Source of the DNA: Cylindrotheca closterium
Taxonomy: Eukaryota > Bacillariophyta > Bacillariophyceae > Bacillariales > Bacillariaceae
Direction of reading: 5' to 3'
DNA: 64,000 nt
Assembly: GCA_933822405.4 (NCBI GenBank)
Contig: CAKOGP040000280.1
Coordinates: forward strand, 1 to 64,000
Shown here one piece after another: positions 8,461 through 19,211 of this stretch. The notes beneath the pieces are model-generated. The model was not told the DNA's origin. It saw only the letters and a list, made by a program, of their open reading frames with translations, and ran no database searches. The translations under genes and the position numbers were made by a program. The stretch's first letter is position 1, and each line of letters starts with the position of its first letter.

Positions 8461-11331
8461 TTAGATAGGTCCACTAAGTCCATCAATGTGCTCCATGTTA
8501 GCCTTCTTGGCCGCCAAAGATGGCAAACTCCAATTGACACTTGCCTTGGAGGCGAGGCTCTTGCAGTCTTTGTACCCCAATCCAAAGTTGCTATCGTTGT
8601 GCCAATCCACAGAGCACGATTTACCTTTGTGCATTCCCTTAGCTGGGAAGTTGTGTAAGGGTACTTTGCAAATGGTGCATCGTTGGTATGCCTTCTCGCC
8701 GCACCAAGCACACTTTGAACCTGAAGAGATCGAAGCTCCTTTCTCAAGGAATGATGCTAGGTGCTTTGACAGCTCAGTATGGTTGAAGGCACCACATAAT
8801 CGTTTACTCTTCCTGGCATTGTCCAACTCGTCAATCAAAACACAGTGCTGACCACCAGTACTGACGGACACCGCAGTCTGGCGAGATCTCTTGCTTGGGA
8901 CCACATGAGTCTTGGAGCGTGCCTTCTTTGAAAGAACTGTAACAGAGCGAAATCCTGAATCACCTGGGTACATATTGAACCTTGGCTTGTATTGGAGCAT
9001 CTGGGTTGACAGTCGGTCGCGGAACTGATGGAAAGTCATCGGCTTCACTAACTTCCAACTGGCATCCAAGCTCCCACTGCTGGCTTCCAGGTAAAAAGAA
9101 TACGCAGTGACAATAGCAAGCCTAAGACCATGAAGCATTGCAGAATGCCAGTACTTCCTAGAACGGTATTGGATTTGAGTGCCGGCCATCATAGCATCAT
9201 CAGTGTCGATCCTACCGTAGTGGCTGAGGTAGAGGGTCCTTGCGGGATTATTCTCGACACCCCAGATTCTCTTTTCTTTGCCAACACCTCTCTCTTTCTT
9301 GACAACATAGAGTCGACTAGAGTTAATAGCATTAACAGTGGAGAAGTTGGTAGAGCCAGTGCTCTGGAAGGAGACATGAGTTCGCGTGTAGGCTTTCTTC
9401 TCGCCGTCTTGGGGAAACTTCTTGACACAGGTGATAGGATGGATGAATCTTGCGGCCTTGCTGCGGTCATCAACAGGACCTTTCTCATGATGAAAGTGAT
9501 GCTTGGGCACACCTGCGGGCAGCCGGTCTCTGCGACTTGTCATGGTGGCCGCGAATCCGAGTTCGCCAAGATGGTCAAGGGTCTCATCACCAGAAAAGAA
9601 GTTGTCAAGAGTGATGTGGGGCTTCTCTCTGAAGATTTTACCATCGCCATCTTCCTTGGAGATCAAGCAGTCCAGCTTCTCAACAATCATTCGGACCTCA
9701 TTAGGTCCCTGTTTAGCAAAGCCTGTCGGACGGTGGTGTAGAGTGTGACGATGGACGTATGCCCGAGGACGACAGCAAGAAGCATCAGAGGTCATTACGA
9801 CTTGACCACCTTTGGTAACTCCAGGCTTCCCTATGAAGCGTCAGCAACAAAGAACAGTTAGACATAATTAATTGTGACATCACGCACGATCGCGACTTTT
9901 AAGAACCACCTCCTGACACTTAAAGACAAGGGACTTACCTACGATTCGTCGGACAACGCCGCCTTCTCCGTACCCCATGAACTTCCATGTCATCTCGTCA
10001 CAGCACAAGTCACTCTCCGCATACAGTGTCAAGCTGTTACAGTTAGCAACGACCACTCTGTATGCCATGTCATACTTATGTGCAGGATCGTACAGTTCAT
10101 GGCCACGAGGTTTGCTTTTGGCATTATCATTGAGCTTGATGATCCTTTTGATTTGTCGAAATCGATAGAGGCTGAGTGCATTCACAACGTCTTTGTCATA
10201 GCATGAACAAGTTGGGTCCCATAGACGGTAGACGGCACCCCTGCTGCCTCCATGAACGCCATCTCGAACCATGATGCCATGGAACTTCAGAAGTTCTGCC
10301 GCCAGGACAGGCTTGATAGTCTGGCCATACGAACCACCGTATTCCAAGGAGGCCGCATATTTCCTGGTGAAGGTTTCGACATCAAAGTAATACGCTTCGC
10401 GTGGATCCTTTGCAACACCAGACCTCTTTGGGTCACAGATAGGATACAACAGTTGGTAGAAGAACAGGGCATCGTCGCCATCCATTCGCGACTTGGTGAG
10501 GCCAAGCAACTTGAGTGTGGCAACACTCAAGCAGCCTTTGCGACTTTCCGGAAACATATTTTCCGTTGTTGCACCGCTTCTGAAGGATCCTGGTCCATCA
10601 TCTCCTTCATCATCAGGAGTCCAAGGACCATAGTGAAACTCCCATCCATTGATGGTTCGCTTACCCCCTTCCGAAACAGGAACGGGTTGGGCACCAGAAG
10701 GTAGGCTGTGGCCTTTGTATTGCCTGCTCTTGTTCAATTTACCGCGGTAGATATACTCATTCCAGTTTCCTGGATTGTCGACTTCATCAAAAGGGACTTC
10801 ACCATTGGCGACTCTTGGTTCAGTCGGTTGCCAGTTGGGAGGGATGCCAGGGATCTTAACCTCGGGTGTTAGATCAACCATCTCCATCAGAACGTCCTTC
10901 TTGGACACACAGTGGTCTTCTTCTTCACCTTCAGGTTTGCCAGCGATGCACAACTGATACATCCTATCCTCTATTGCTGATTCCGCCTCGATCGTGAGGA
11001 CCTGGAAGTCTTCTTCCCCGCCCATGCTGTTGTCGTCAGGTTCTAGTCGGTCCAATGCATCGTCATTGTCAGAGTCTACCAACTCTTCCAATGTATCTGT
11101 TGGGGCATTGGATCGTTGACAGATTTCATTGCTGTCGTCCTCGTCCTCCTCGGAAGGAGGAAGAGTGATGGAGGAGATTTCAGAGAGAAGAGTTAGCCCC
11201 GCTGGCGAGGTATTGGTTCTCCGAACAACCACTGGAGGGCTCGAAACAAAGCCCAACGGAAGGGTAACATGGCCTTCTTCGTTTCCGTTGGGGTTGGTAG
11301 TTACAGTATGATTGGCAGTTCTTGTAGGCAT
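8461..11331 (-). CDS. piggyBac-family DDD transposase (920 aa, two exons)
   Basis: Exon 1 is 11331-9939 and exon 2 is 9830-8461. The 108-bp intron has GTAAGT at 9938-9933 and ends in CATAG (G at 9831). Splicing restores GKPGVTKGGQ in frame and gives 921 codons including stop. The order is an acidic N-terminus, a piggyBac-specific N-terminal region, then the DDE_Tnp_1_7-type catalytic core. The likely catalytic Asp residues are D445 (CCDEMTWKF), D540 (HITLDNFFSG) and D673/D676 (YGRIDTDDAMM). A C-terminal Cys-rich zinc region follows (CAWC, CTIC, then CSVDWH), as in piggyBac proteins that bind their transposon ends. No stop or frameshift breaks the gene. It is centred in the element between the TIRs and is likely autonomous; activity is not proven. 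Confidence 0.88.
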
Positions 11332-11610
11332 GATACTTGTCGATGAATATTTCGATAGCCAAAATATGTGAAAAAGTCGAGGAGTTACACATTTTGGGCC
11401 AATTGTTTACGCATTATATTGGGTCCGTGTATAAACACTACTGTAAATATTGAACCAAAAGTCTTCTACTGCTTTCCCTACCACCGTTCGAAAGCTTGAA
11501 GGATGGCGCACAATTTAGTAGTGAACAACACATTACTAGATGACTCATCTGAGGGAGATTAGAGGGGTTGAATTTGCAAACGTGGTGTTACGCACGCTGC
11601 GCGTACGGGA

Positions 11611-11625
11611 TTGCTCCGACTAAAC
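11611..11625 (-). repeat. Right terminal inverted repeat of the piggyBac-type element
   Basis: Fifteen bases, exact inverted copy of 8263-8277. Confidence 0.85.
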
Positions 11626-11748
11626 GATACTGTATTTTATACGTACGGTATTAATACCTGGTAGAGATACCCAGCACCTCCATCTTCCATCCAATCAGTG
11701 TACATACGGTAAGAACCCGCACACCCAAAGAAGCATACCAGTATTAGC

Positions 11749-12231
11749 ATGGACCCAAATGACAATAGCAACAACAACAACAATAACAGCGACAACATTG
11801 CACAAGAAGAGCCATCTTCCACACCCTACCAATTGGAACATGATCATGACGACGACGAAACAAAGACAACAAGACGACCCTCCACTCTTTCTTCCTTTCT
11901 AGCACTTATCGTAGGCGGTTCTTTGATGATTGCCATGGTCTTTTGGTTTACTTTGGCTTTTTAAATCGCTTCCATATTGTTATCGGTCTAATCGTCCTTT
12001 GGCAAGAACAAGAAATACTGCTACTACCATTGACTCCTAGAGTCTACCACCACAATCATCATTATAATCATCATAGGCCCATGCCAACAAAACAAAAGTT
12101 ATTCAAGAACCTTAAGAGTATGCTACTACGAAAGACGACGACATGGCTGGTGATGTATAGCCTTCGGTCCCATCACTCGAGATTGGGCTTTTGGCAGTGG
12201 CAGTGGCAGTGGAGCCGCGGTTAAAATTTGA
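11749..12231 (+). pseudogene. Decayed copy of the membrane protein gene at 14507-15337
   Basis: The first 71 codons from ATG 11749 resemble the start of the gene at 14507. Both have an Asn-rich N-terminus, a (S)TPY.LE motif and a hydrophobic segment beginning L.SFL and ending FTL. The frame then breaks at 11962-11964. Further matching pieces follow in shifted frames: KVIQEP at about 12096-12115, DDMA at about 12138-12148, and TRDW..SG at about 12175-12220. Several stops and frame changes separate the pieces. The right end of the piggyBac-type element is 123 bp upstream and may have removed or replaced the promoter; that is inference. Confidence 0.6.
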
Positions 12232-13297
12232 TGGATCACGCCACAACAACCACGACTGACTCTTGCATTCACTTCCCAGGCCAAGTTCGACAACTGGCAA
12301 TTGTATGTAGGACACTGGGGTCATCGGCAAAGGGCAGCAGCAATTCCAGAGCTGGTCGAGCAGGTCTCTCATTGTTCCATTATCCACCCAACTCGGAAGA
12401 CAAACAACATCATTGCCAGAGTTCGAATGAGGATTCCAGAGAAACCTGCTGCTGGTAGGAGGTCCGGAAAATTTGTACGCAAAAAAGGCCCGTGCACGAA
12501 CAGTACCAATCCAAATTCAGCGACCAACCTACCTACTTTGAGAGGCAGTGTCTCTGTCCAACGAGCTCGTCGCTGATTGTTTCTCCTTATTTGACACCGC
12601 CACGATAAACTTGACAACATATACGTTGATACGAAAGATCGGATAAGCCGCTTCGCGTGGACAAAATCAAGCAACTCCAATGCGTAACTACAATTCGTTT
12701 GATAACACCTCCGCGGGAGGACGGCAGAAATAACGACAGGAGTGACTTTGTAGTATGGCACCATTTCTTTCCTTTTCGTTCTCTGTATAGCTCTTATTCT
12801 CCTCAGCAGAACTAAAGTAAGGGAACCACTTTTCCTCCCTACGCAATGTGAGCTCTGACTGGATTCCTCGGGGAAGTGGTAGTAGTGGTAGTACAGTCGT
12901 GTTCTTTATCATTTGTATTTCTCTGTCCTTGTTGCTTCTCATTCTGAACGGACGGTTGTGGACACTACCAAATTCCACGAAAAGCGATCACTAAACCTAG
13001 ATGGAAGGTCTTATCTTCTTGACTTGTCTACAGTTGTCTCAAGAAGAAGATACTTCGCGCAACGCCAGGATCTGCATCTTTCAAACCAAAGGAACGTCCA
13101 TGAAGGGAATGAATTAACTAAATCAGTCAGGATGGAAACAACAGCTTTGCTGGGGCTCGAAACCGGTTTCGAAATATGCTTGAGGATGCATATACACATT
13201 GTGGCATGGAAGGGTCTTTTTGCGGGCCGTCATTGTCCAAAGTAAAAAGTACAGTACTGTAGGAGGAGTTGCCAAAATGTGGCACTGCCAGCACCAT

Positions 13298-14231
13298 GTG
13301 CACGCCACTCTGTAGCAATCGTGTTTGATGTCGCATGATAGACGCCGTCTGTACTTCGTTCCTCAGTCACATCTGTTATGCTCCATATAACACTCTGAAA
13401 TCAAACGCAGGGTTTTTTCTCGCGGACTGCTCAACATTTTGTTGATGGTCCAAGTGGTCGACAAGACAGGCTTTTTGGAAAAGCTCCGTACCTGGTACCG
13501 CATGCCTCAAGCACACCCATACTACGGTCTCCCGTTCTGCCCAGGATGGTCTGCGTTCCACAAATCACAATCACAAACACTACGACGATGGCTTCTTCAC
13601 GGGGAGAAAAGGAAAAGACTTTACTAGCTGAATTTAAAATGAATGAAACTGTATATTTGTATTGTTGCCATTCATTGGTGTCTTCTTTAGTTTGATTGAT
13701 GAAATTCCGTCGTCACGCCAGTCAAGTCGCAATTTCTCCGCACCTACTTCTCCAATTGAATGTCTGAAAACTGTAATTATTAGCTGAATAAATATTGAAG
13801 GAAATCGTGTATTGCCGTAATGTCCGATCCATTTCTGACTTCTTTGGGTTGATTGGTGTTTAAATTCGTTTGAATTTCTGTCGTCAATCAGTGAGCCACC
13901 ATTTCTCGCTACCCAGACTCGCAATTGAATATATGAAAATTCCCAATATCAGCTATATACTCATAGAATATGCTTGTTGTAGGATGGATGTTATTGATAT
14001 TGTTGTCATTGCTGCACGAAAGTAAAATAAATTGTGTCGAGCGGGAGACAGTGCGGGCGAGCGGTAGGAACAGTGAAGTGCGGGAGCTTCCAGTTGGACT
14101 TTCTAAAAAATGTTGAGCAGTCTGCGAGAAAAAACCCTGCGTTTGATTTCAGAGTGTTTTGAGACACCACAAATTTCTAAATAAAAAACTAAAGAAGTCT
14201 CAAAACACGATTGCTACAGAGTGATGTGCAC
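13298..14231. repeat. Fold-back element with two nested inverted-repeat arms
   Basis: Inner arms 13389-13440 and 14107-14158 are inverted copies matching at 51 of 52 positions. Outer arms 13298-13326 and 14203-14231 match at 27 of 29. The spacers between outer and inner arms differ in length (62 and 44 bp). The interior holds two diverged direct repeats at about 13671-13800 and 13853-13970, both containing a CAATTGAAT-like core. No coding capacity is visible and no target-site duplication was found at the outer edges. Confidence 0.65.
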
Positions 14232-14346
14232 GCGCGTTCAAGCCAGCATGTCGTCACTCACTCTTGTGAGAAGGAACGATTTTGGCCGATAAGTCATTAT
14301 TTCCCGAAGTACAAAGCGTACCTTTATTAGTAGTGTTCCTCCATCA

Positions 14347-14408
14347 TCCATCCATCCATCCATCCATCCATCCATCCATCCATCCATCCATCCATCCATC
14401 CATCCATC
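14347..14408. repeat. (CCAT)n microsatellite
   Basis: About 15 copies of a tetranucleotide repeat in the upstream region of the gene at 14507. Confidence 0.9.
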
Positions 14409-14506
14409 AATATCTCACCACAGAGGAATACGGCAAAACACACACAAATACTCTCGACCAAGCATACCAGTAACAATTGACAGTTGACAGTTGACAGTAA
14501 AATACC

Positions 14507-15337
14507 ATGAACCATAACAACAACAGCAATAACAACAACATGGCACAACTGAATGAGCCTTCTACCCCCTACAACTTGGAAAATAACGATGACAATGCGA
14601 ATGCTACTACGAATAATAATCATGATTATGACTCATCACAGATGCAGAGTGAGAGTCCACCACCACCACCCCCTGGAGCATCCAAACTTCAATCCTTTCT
14701 AATACTTGTGGCAGGCTTGGCGTTGATTGTAACTTTCGTCTTGGGGTTCACCTTGGGATGGCACACGGCCGTGGTGATCTTGGCCATGTGTTTTTGGGGT
14801 GTCGTTCTGTATCATTTGATGTTTACGAGTGAGGTCATTAGTCCCTTTTGGATTTACAATCAAGTGGCCAAGGCCAAACTCAAAGTCATTCAAGAACCTC
14901 GGATGTATACTCAAGACGACATGGCCCTGGAGGGTGGTATTGGTGGTGGTATTGAGAATATGGGAGCACCTACTACCCGTGATTGGACTTCTGCCAGTGG
15001 AGCCTATATAGAGTTGGACGGTGGCATTGGCCGAGAAATCCAATTGGTCTTTGCCTCGCCAGTGACAAGACCTGCTGGTCGGTTCTGGAGCAAGCCCAAA
15101 TCCTTAATGTGGACGATTTCAGGATATGGCAGTGATTTTGTGGTGAAAGAAGGTTTGATCAGTGAGACGGGCAAATCGTATTGGGTCGAGAAACACGATT
15201 TTGCCGAGAATGGTAGTCGAATTTTGAGGCTCGTGCAAGGTACTTGGGACTATCAGACCCACGAATTTGTGGGCGATTACATAGATTCCGATGGTTCCAT
15301 GGGATCGTATCCCACATTGGCGAAACAACAAAAGTAG
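14507..15337 (+). CDS. Hypothetical membrane protein with a helical hairpin (276 aa)
   Basis: Not recognised. The N-terminal 60 residues are Asn-rich with a short Pro run (PPPPPP, about residues 51-56). Residues 62-106 form two adjacent hydrophobic segments, ending YHLMF, that could be a re-entrant hairpin or two membrane spans. The 170 residues after that are soluble and beta-rich in appearance, with Gly-rich turns and a repeated aromatic pattern ([18 protein letters not shown]), suggesting a compact cytosolic or lumenal domain. ATG 14507 is preceded by a repeated TTGACAG sequence. A decayed paralogue lies 2.3 kb upstream at 11749-12231, so this is the surviving member of a local duplication. 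Confidence 0.65.
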
Positions 15338-15839
15338 TAATTGTGACAATGCCTCGCTGAATGAATGATTGAATGATTGACTTAGTGATTGAATCAATCA
15401 GGATCGGAAGAAGCGTGTACAGTACAAGTAGCTGTCTCTAAAAGCCACGATGCGGTGTGGAACTACATGGTGTCATTGAATACCTTTGTTATACATATTA
15501 TGTTATAAAATTGTTTCCCAGGGTTTTTTTTTAAAATTTTAATGTGAAGAAGAAGAAGAGAAAAAAAACTGAGTGAGTGCTGGTGCTGGACCAACAACCA
15601 AGCATCACCAAATGTAACACTATTTTAAAATAGCAATTGTTCTCGGAGCAAAGCTTCCACATGTTGTTTCTATTGATGAAAATAATAATAATAGTAATAA
15701 TAATAATAATAATAATGGACAATATAAAAATATTATTGTACAACTCAATACCCTTTTACCATCCCCTTGCCTCCCTTCTCTCCACTCTCACTCCACTCAC
15801 TCACTCACTCACTCCCTTTATCAACGTAATTTTTCGTTT
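15338..15839. other. Convergent intergenic region, AT-rich
   Basis: Lies between the 3' ends of two genes. It contains a (TAA)n-type tract at about 15685-15715 and a (CTCA)n tract at about 15785-15813. Nothing else was recognised. Confidence 0.5.
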
Positions 15840-17078
15840 TCATACCAAACTTCTTTGAGAATTGGTGGTAGTAGTAGTAGTGGTGGTACTGCTGCCCGCT
15901 TCAAATTCTGTACTACCGCTAGTACTACTACTACTTGTTGCCACATTCGTTGCTGCTGCTGCTGCTGCTCTGGCATTGGGATTGTAAGTGGACCATTCAC
16001 TTTCGAGCATATCCTTCTTGACGGCCAATTTGGAATTGCGTTCAAAGGTTTCTTCCGATGCCAAGTATTGGGACTTGGCCAAATATTGATGATTTTGAGT
16101 TTCGGTAGTGGCCATGCTCTTGGCGTCATCTTCTTCGTCGTCGTCCATATCCAAACCTTCTAATTGGGCCGTTTCAAAACTCATATTCTTGAGGGCTTGT
16201 GATTCTTCGTGTTGTCGTTTGCTGCGTTGTTTTTGAGCAAGGAACAGGAGACCAAATCCAAGTAAAATGGCAATGGTTCCCCCAACAATCTTGATCATCC
16301 ATTCGGTCAAGTCGTCATGTTCGTCATTGTCATTACCATCTACTTGTTCTTCAAGATTGTTACTCTTGTTGTTAGACACTGTTGCTGGACTATTGGATGG
16401 TGACACCGTAGAAATCAATCCTGGAGGATTGTTTTGTGGTGGGTCATCGTTGTTGATGTTGTTGTTGTTGTTGTTGCTGTCGTCTGGTACCAGTGGCTGC
16501 TGTGGCTCGAAAAATCCCACAAAGGTGGCCCGTTCAATGGAGCCAAAAAAGATGGAATCCTTGGGTAGATTATTGACCAACTTGAAATTGATTCCATCTT
16601 CAATCACTTCTGGTACCTTTTCCAAGGGTGGTGTGCGTTTGAAATTGACCAGGCCGCCCTTGACAATGATCAAGGTTGTATTATTAGTATTGGTATTGGT
16701 ATTGGTATTGGTATTCTCCCCGTCGTTCTCATATTGCTGCTCTTCCACGTACGCTTGTGCCAAGAGCAAACGATTCGATTGTGTCTGGACTCCCCCCAAG
16801 GAATCAAACAAGGTCTCCTCCAAGATTGGACTTAATACAGAAGCGACCATGTCGTCCGTAATCTCATGAGGGGTTGGCTCCAATAGAATGCTAAATTTGG
16901 GAATCTTGTATTCCAATCCTTGGTCATTTTCGTCTTGGGAGACTCGCAGGGATCGTTGTAATTGTTGCAGATGTTGTTGTGCATTATGTATACTAACATG
17001 AGTTGCCGTCTCTGCCTGGCACACCAATTGTTGGCATTGCCAGCAGAGTGGAAGCATGAACAGCCAAAGGTAGGCCAT
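15840..17078 (-). CDS. Putative type I membrane protein with Asn-rich stalk (412 aa)
   Basis: Unnamed family. The open frame extends upstream to 17159, but I prefer the ATG at 17078 because a signal peptide begins there (LWLFMLPLCW core, cleavage near CQA). The ATG at 17123 is an alternative. A soluble N-terminal domain contains LEPTPHEITDDM and an ILEETLF motif. Asn/Thr repeats follow, including (NT)n encoded by a hexanucleotide repeat near 16690-16715. Then comes a Pro/Ser/Asn-rich stalk, one transmembrane segment (about residues 259-282, IVGGTIAILLGFGLLFLA), a basic stop-transfer KQRSKRQ and an acidic cytosolic tail rich in Ser/Thr/Ala runs. The layout resembles the genes at 42188 and 51891. 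TACCGGTA lies 32 bp upstream of the chosen ATG. Confidence 0.65.
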   Translation of the reverse strand: MAYLWLFMLPLCWQCQQLVCQAETATHVSIHNAQQHLQQLQRSLRVSQDENDQGLEYKIPKFSILLEPTPHEITDDMVASVLSPILEETLFDSLGGVQTQSNRLLLAQAYVEEQQYENDGENTNTNTNTNTNNTTLIIVKGGLVNFKRTPPLEKVPEVIEDGINFKLVNNLPKDSIFFGSIERATFVGFFEPQQPLVPDDSNNNNNNINNDDPPQNNPPGLISTVSPSNSPATVSNNKSNNLEEQVDGNDNDEHDDLTEWMIKIVGGTIAILLGFGLLFLAQKQRSKRQHEESQALKNMSFETAQLEGLDMDDDEEDDAKSMATTETQNHQYLAKSQYLASEETFERNSKLAVKKDMLESEWSTYNPNARAAAAAATNVATSSSSTSGSTEFEAGSSTTTTTTTTNSQRSLV

Positions 17079-17654
17079 TCCATTTGATGATTTACTACTC
17101 AAATTGCTGTACCGGTACAACATGTTTGCACAATTTGTTGGGTAGGAAACAAGAGGCAATGCTTTTTTGTTCTTCTTCTTCGTCGCTTGGGCGCACCTTT
17201 GTTTTTGGCGCTCAGTTTTGGGAGGCCGCGAGCAAGTCCCGCAACGGAAAATCCATTTTGGTCGAACGCCAACAAGGTTGCGGGTGTGAATTATGTCGCA
17301 CTACGACACAGATTCTGGTGTTCAAACGACAAACCGAAAATATTTGAAAAATCAACGCACCTTTCGGTGGAAAAAAAAAATATACCAACGAAGATTTTTA
17401 GGTGGTCATGCCGAGCACATTGAAAACCATCCATCAATCCATCATCCATCATCCATCAATCCATCATTCCATCATTCCATCATTCCATCATCCATCAATC
17501 CATAGATCATCATTCCTCCAACAGACACACCCCGAAAGACGAGAAACACGACACTAGACTATTCGGTATTTACTGATTGATTGATTGAATTCCAGCTCTC
17601 TTCGCGACACAATACCACATGTAGAAAGAGAGACAAACAGACAATATAATTAAA
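17079..17654. other. Divergent intergenic region with ATCC/ATTCC repeats
   Basis: Upstream of both flanking genes. TACCGGTA is at 17110-17117 and an imperfect (CCATCA/CCATT)n tract lies at about 17428-17510. No gene. Confidence 0.5.
17110..17117. promoter_or_regulatory. TACCGGTA palindromic octamer
   Basis: Located 32 bp upstream of the preferred ATG (17078) of the minus-strand membrane protein gene. If the gene starts at 17123 the octamer would instead be coding. Confidence 0.35.
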
Positions 17655-19178
17655 ATGACAACTCTTGGGGAAACCAACAACAACAGCAATGGTAGTACTA
17701 GCATTGCTGTTTCCAACGACGCCCGTTTGGAACCACCACAAATAAAGCATTATTTTCCTACCTACATATCGGAAACACAAACGATGGAATCTTGTTCTTC
17801 TTGGTCTACCAATGTCACCAACGGTACCATCAATGCTTCGTCGCTAGACACGACAACATCCACCATTGCATCATCTTCCCAGGACACTACCACCAACTCG
17901 CTGTTACTTTCAAAAACAGCAACAACAACANNNNNNNNNNNNNNNNNNNNNNNNNNNNNNNNNNNNNNNNNNNNNNNNNNNNNNNNNNNNNNNNNNNNNN
18001 TGAATCTAACCATTCAAACAACGACGACGGCAACGACGAATCCACACAATGGAGTGGAAACGTCGTCCATTTGCAATTCCTTGGATTCACCACCGCTGTC
18101 CACACCTGCCTCGTTTGCATCTTCGCCACCTTCCGTTATTTGCGATAATGTTGCAACAGCTGCTACTACTACTGCAACGAATATTGCTACCACAATTACA
18201 ACAACTACTACTCCGTTGATGCAACGAGAAAAGATACTACTGGATCAGTGTTGGGATCGGATACTTGTACGGCAGTTTGATGAAACATCAACCACGACGA
18301 ATCAAACAGCAACGAGCACAAGTCCTTTGTACGGCCGAGACAATGTTCACACACGATTGCATCAATTGGTCGTAGTGTCGGGTCCAACACAATCGGGCAA
18401 GACCTTACTCTGCCAATCCTTATCATCCTCTTCTGGTAGTGCTGATGGAGACAGCAATCGAATCTATCTATATGGGGGTCCATCTTGTACCACCGCCACC
18501 AGTACTAGCAGTCAATCGTATTATCATCATTTCAATAACAGCAGTATGAGTATGGAACCCTTGAAGGTATTTTCCAACATGATGCAACAACTCGCGGAGC
18601 ATTTTGGTAGTGCTGGTAGTTCTGGAGGCTGCGACGAATTGCAACTACAAGCGTCCACGTCATTCGGTTCCTCCACGATTGCTACTGTTGCCGACGACGA
18701 ACCAACATCCAACACAACTACTAGTAAGAGTCACAACCACTACCACTACCACGAACCACTCCTAGCGTTGGCACTGGAAGAACAAAGCAATCAATTCACC
18801 CCCAAGGAACAAACCATATTGATCCGTACCTTTCCTTCCTTGCAAGCCTTTTTTCCAAACGCCACTCCAAAGGCCACATTTGCGCCCACACCGGATACGT
18901 GGACTCGCAAGTCTCCCACCGTGGCTGGATCTTATCAATATCAATTCCAATCGGCCATGAAAGCGTTCTTGGATATTGTGGCAAGTACAATGCCTCTCAT
19001 AATGGTGGTGGACGATTTGCAATGTTTGGATCCAGCCTCGATGGGTCTTTTGGATTTCTTGTTGGCAGCCACACCTAGCAATGGTCGTGGAAGCAACAGC
19101 AGCAACAGTATTTTGTTTGTCTTGTGTTTTACTACCTTGCCACCGCCACTACCACCATCATCAACACAACAAGAACAA

Positions 19179-19211
<33 letters not shown>

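Larger units (their letters stand above)
8263..11625. mobile_element. piggyBac-type DNA transposon, apparently complete (3.36 kb)
   Basis: The element is bounded by an exact 15-bp terminal inverted repeat (8263-8277 and 11611-11625, GTTTAGTCGGAGCAA) and has an exact 12-bp subterminal inverted repeat (GTAACACCACGT at 8326-8337; complement at 11580-11591). Between them lies one transposase gene on the minus strand, open throughout once a single intron is removed. The TTAA target duplication typical of piggyBac is not visible at either end. Its right end lies 123 bp upstream of a decayed gene copy at 11749. Confidence 0.8.
12232..14506. other. 2.3-kb non-coding region containing a fold-back structure
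   Basis: Several ORFs of 60-130 codons exist on both strands but none shows domain-like composition or splice support. The region is dominated by the inverted-repeat structure at 13298-14231 and ends in a (CCAT)n tract at 14347-14408. Confidence 0.5.

Noticed and set aside
9130..9741. 203-codon plus-strand ORF
   Set aside because: Lies antisense inside the transposase exon 2, whose minus-strand frame has strong family motifs; no independent features.
9796..9879. Frameshift in the piggyBac transposase
   Set aside because: Explained by a canonical 108-bp GTAAGT...TAG intron that restores conserved sequence exactly.
12369..12764. 131-codon minus-strand ORF
   Set aside because: No domain-like pattern, no splice support, in a region of gene decay and repeats.
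12913..13245. 110-codon plus-strand ORF
   Set aside because: Composition random; no hydrophobic or conserved motif; ends next to the fold-back element.
14347..14408. (CCAT)n tract considered as a satellite or CRISPR-like array
   Set aside because: Simple tetranucleotide microsatellite without spacers.
16267..16869. 200-codon plus-strand ORF
   Set aside because: Antisense to the Asn/Thr-rich membrane protein gene; its Leu/Ser runs are the complement of low-complexity codons.
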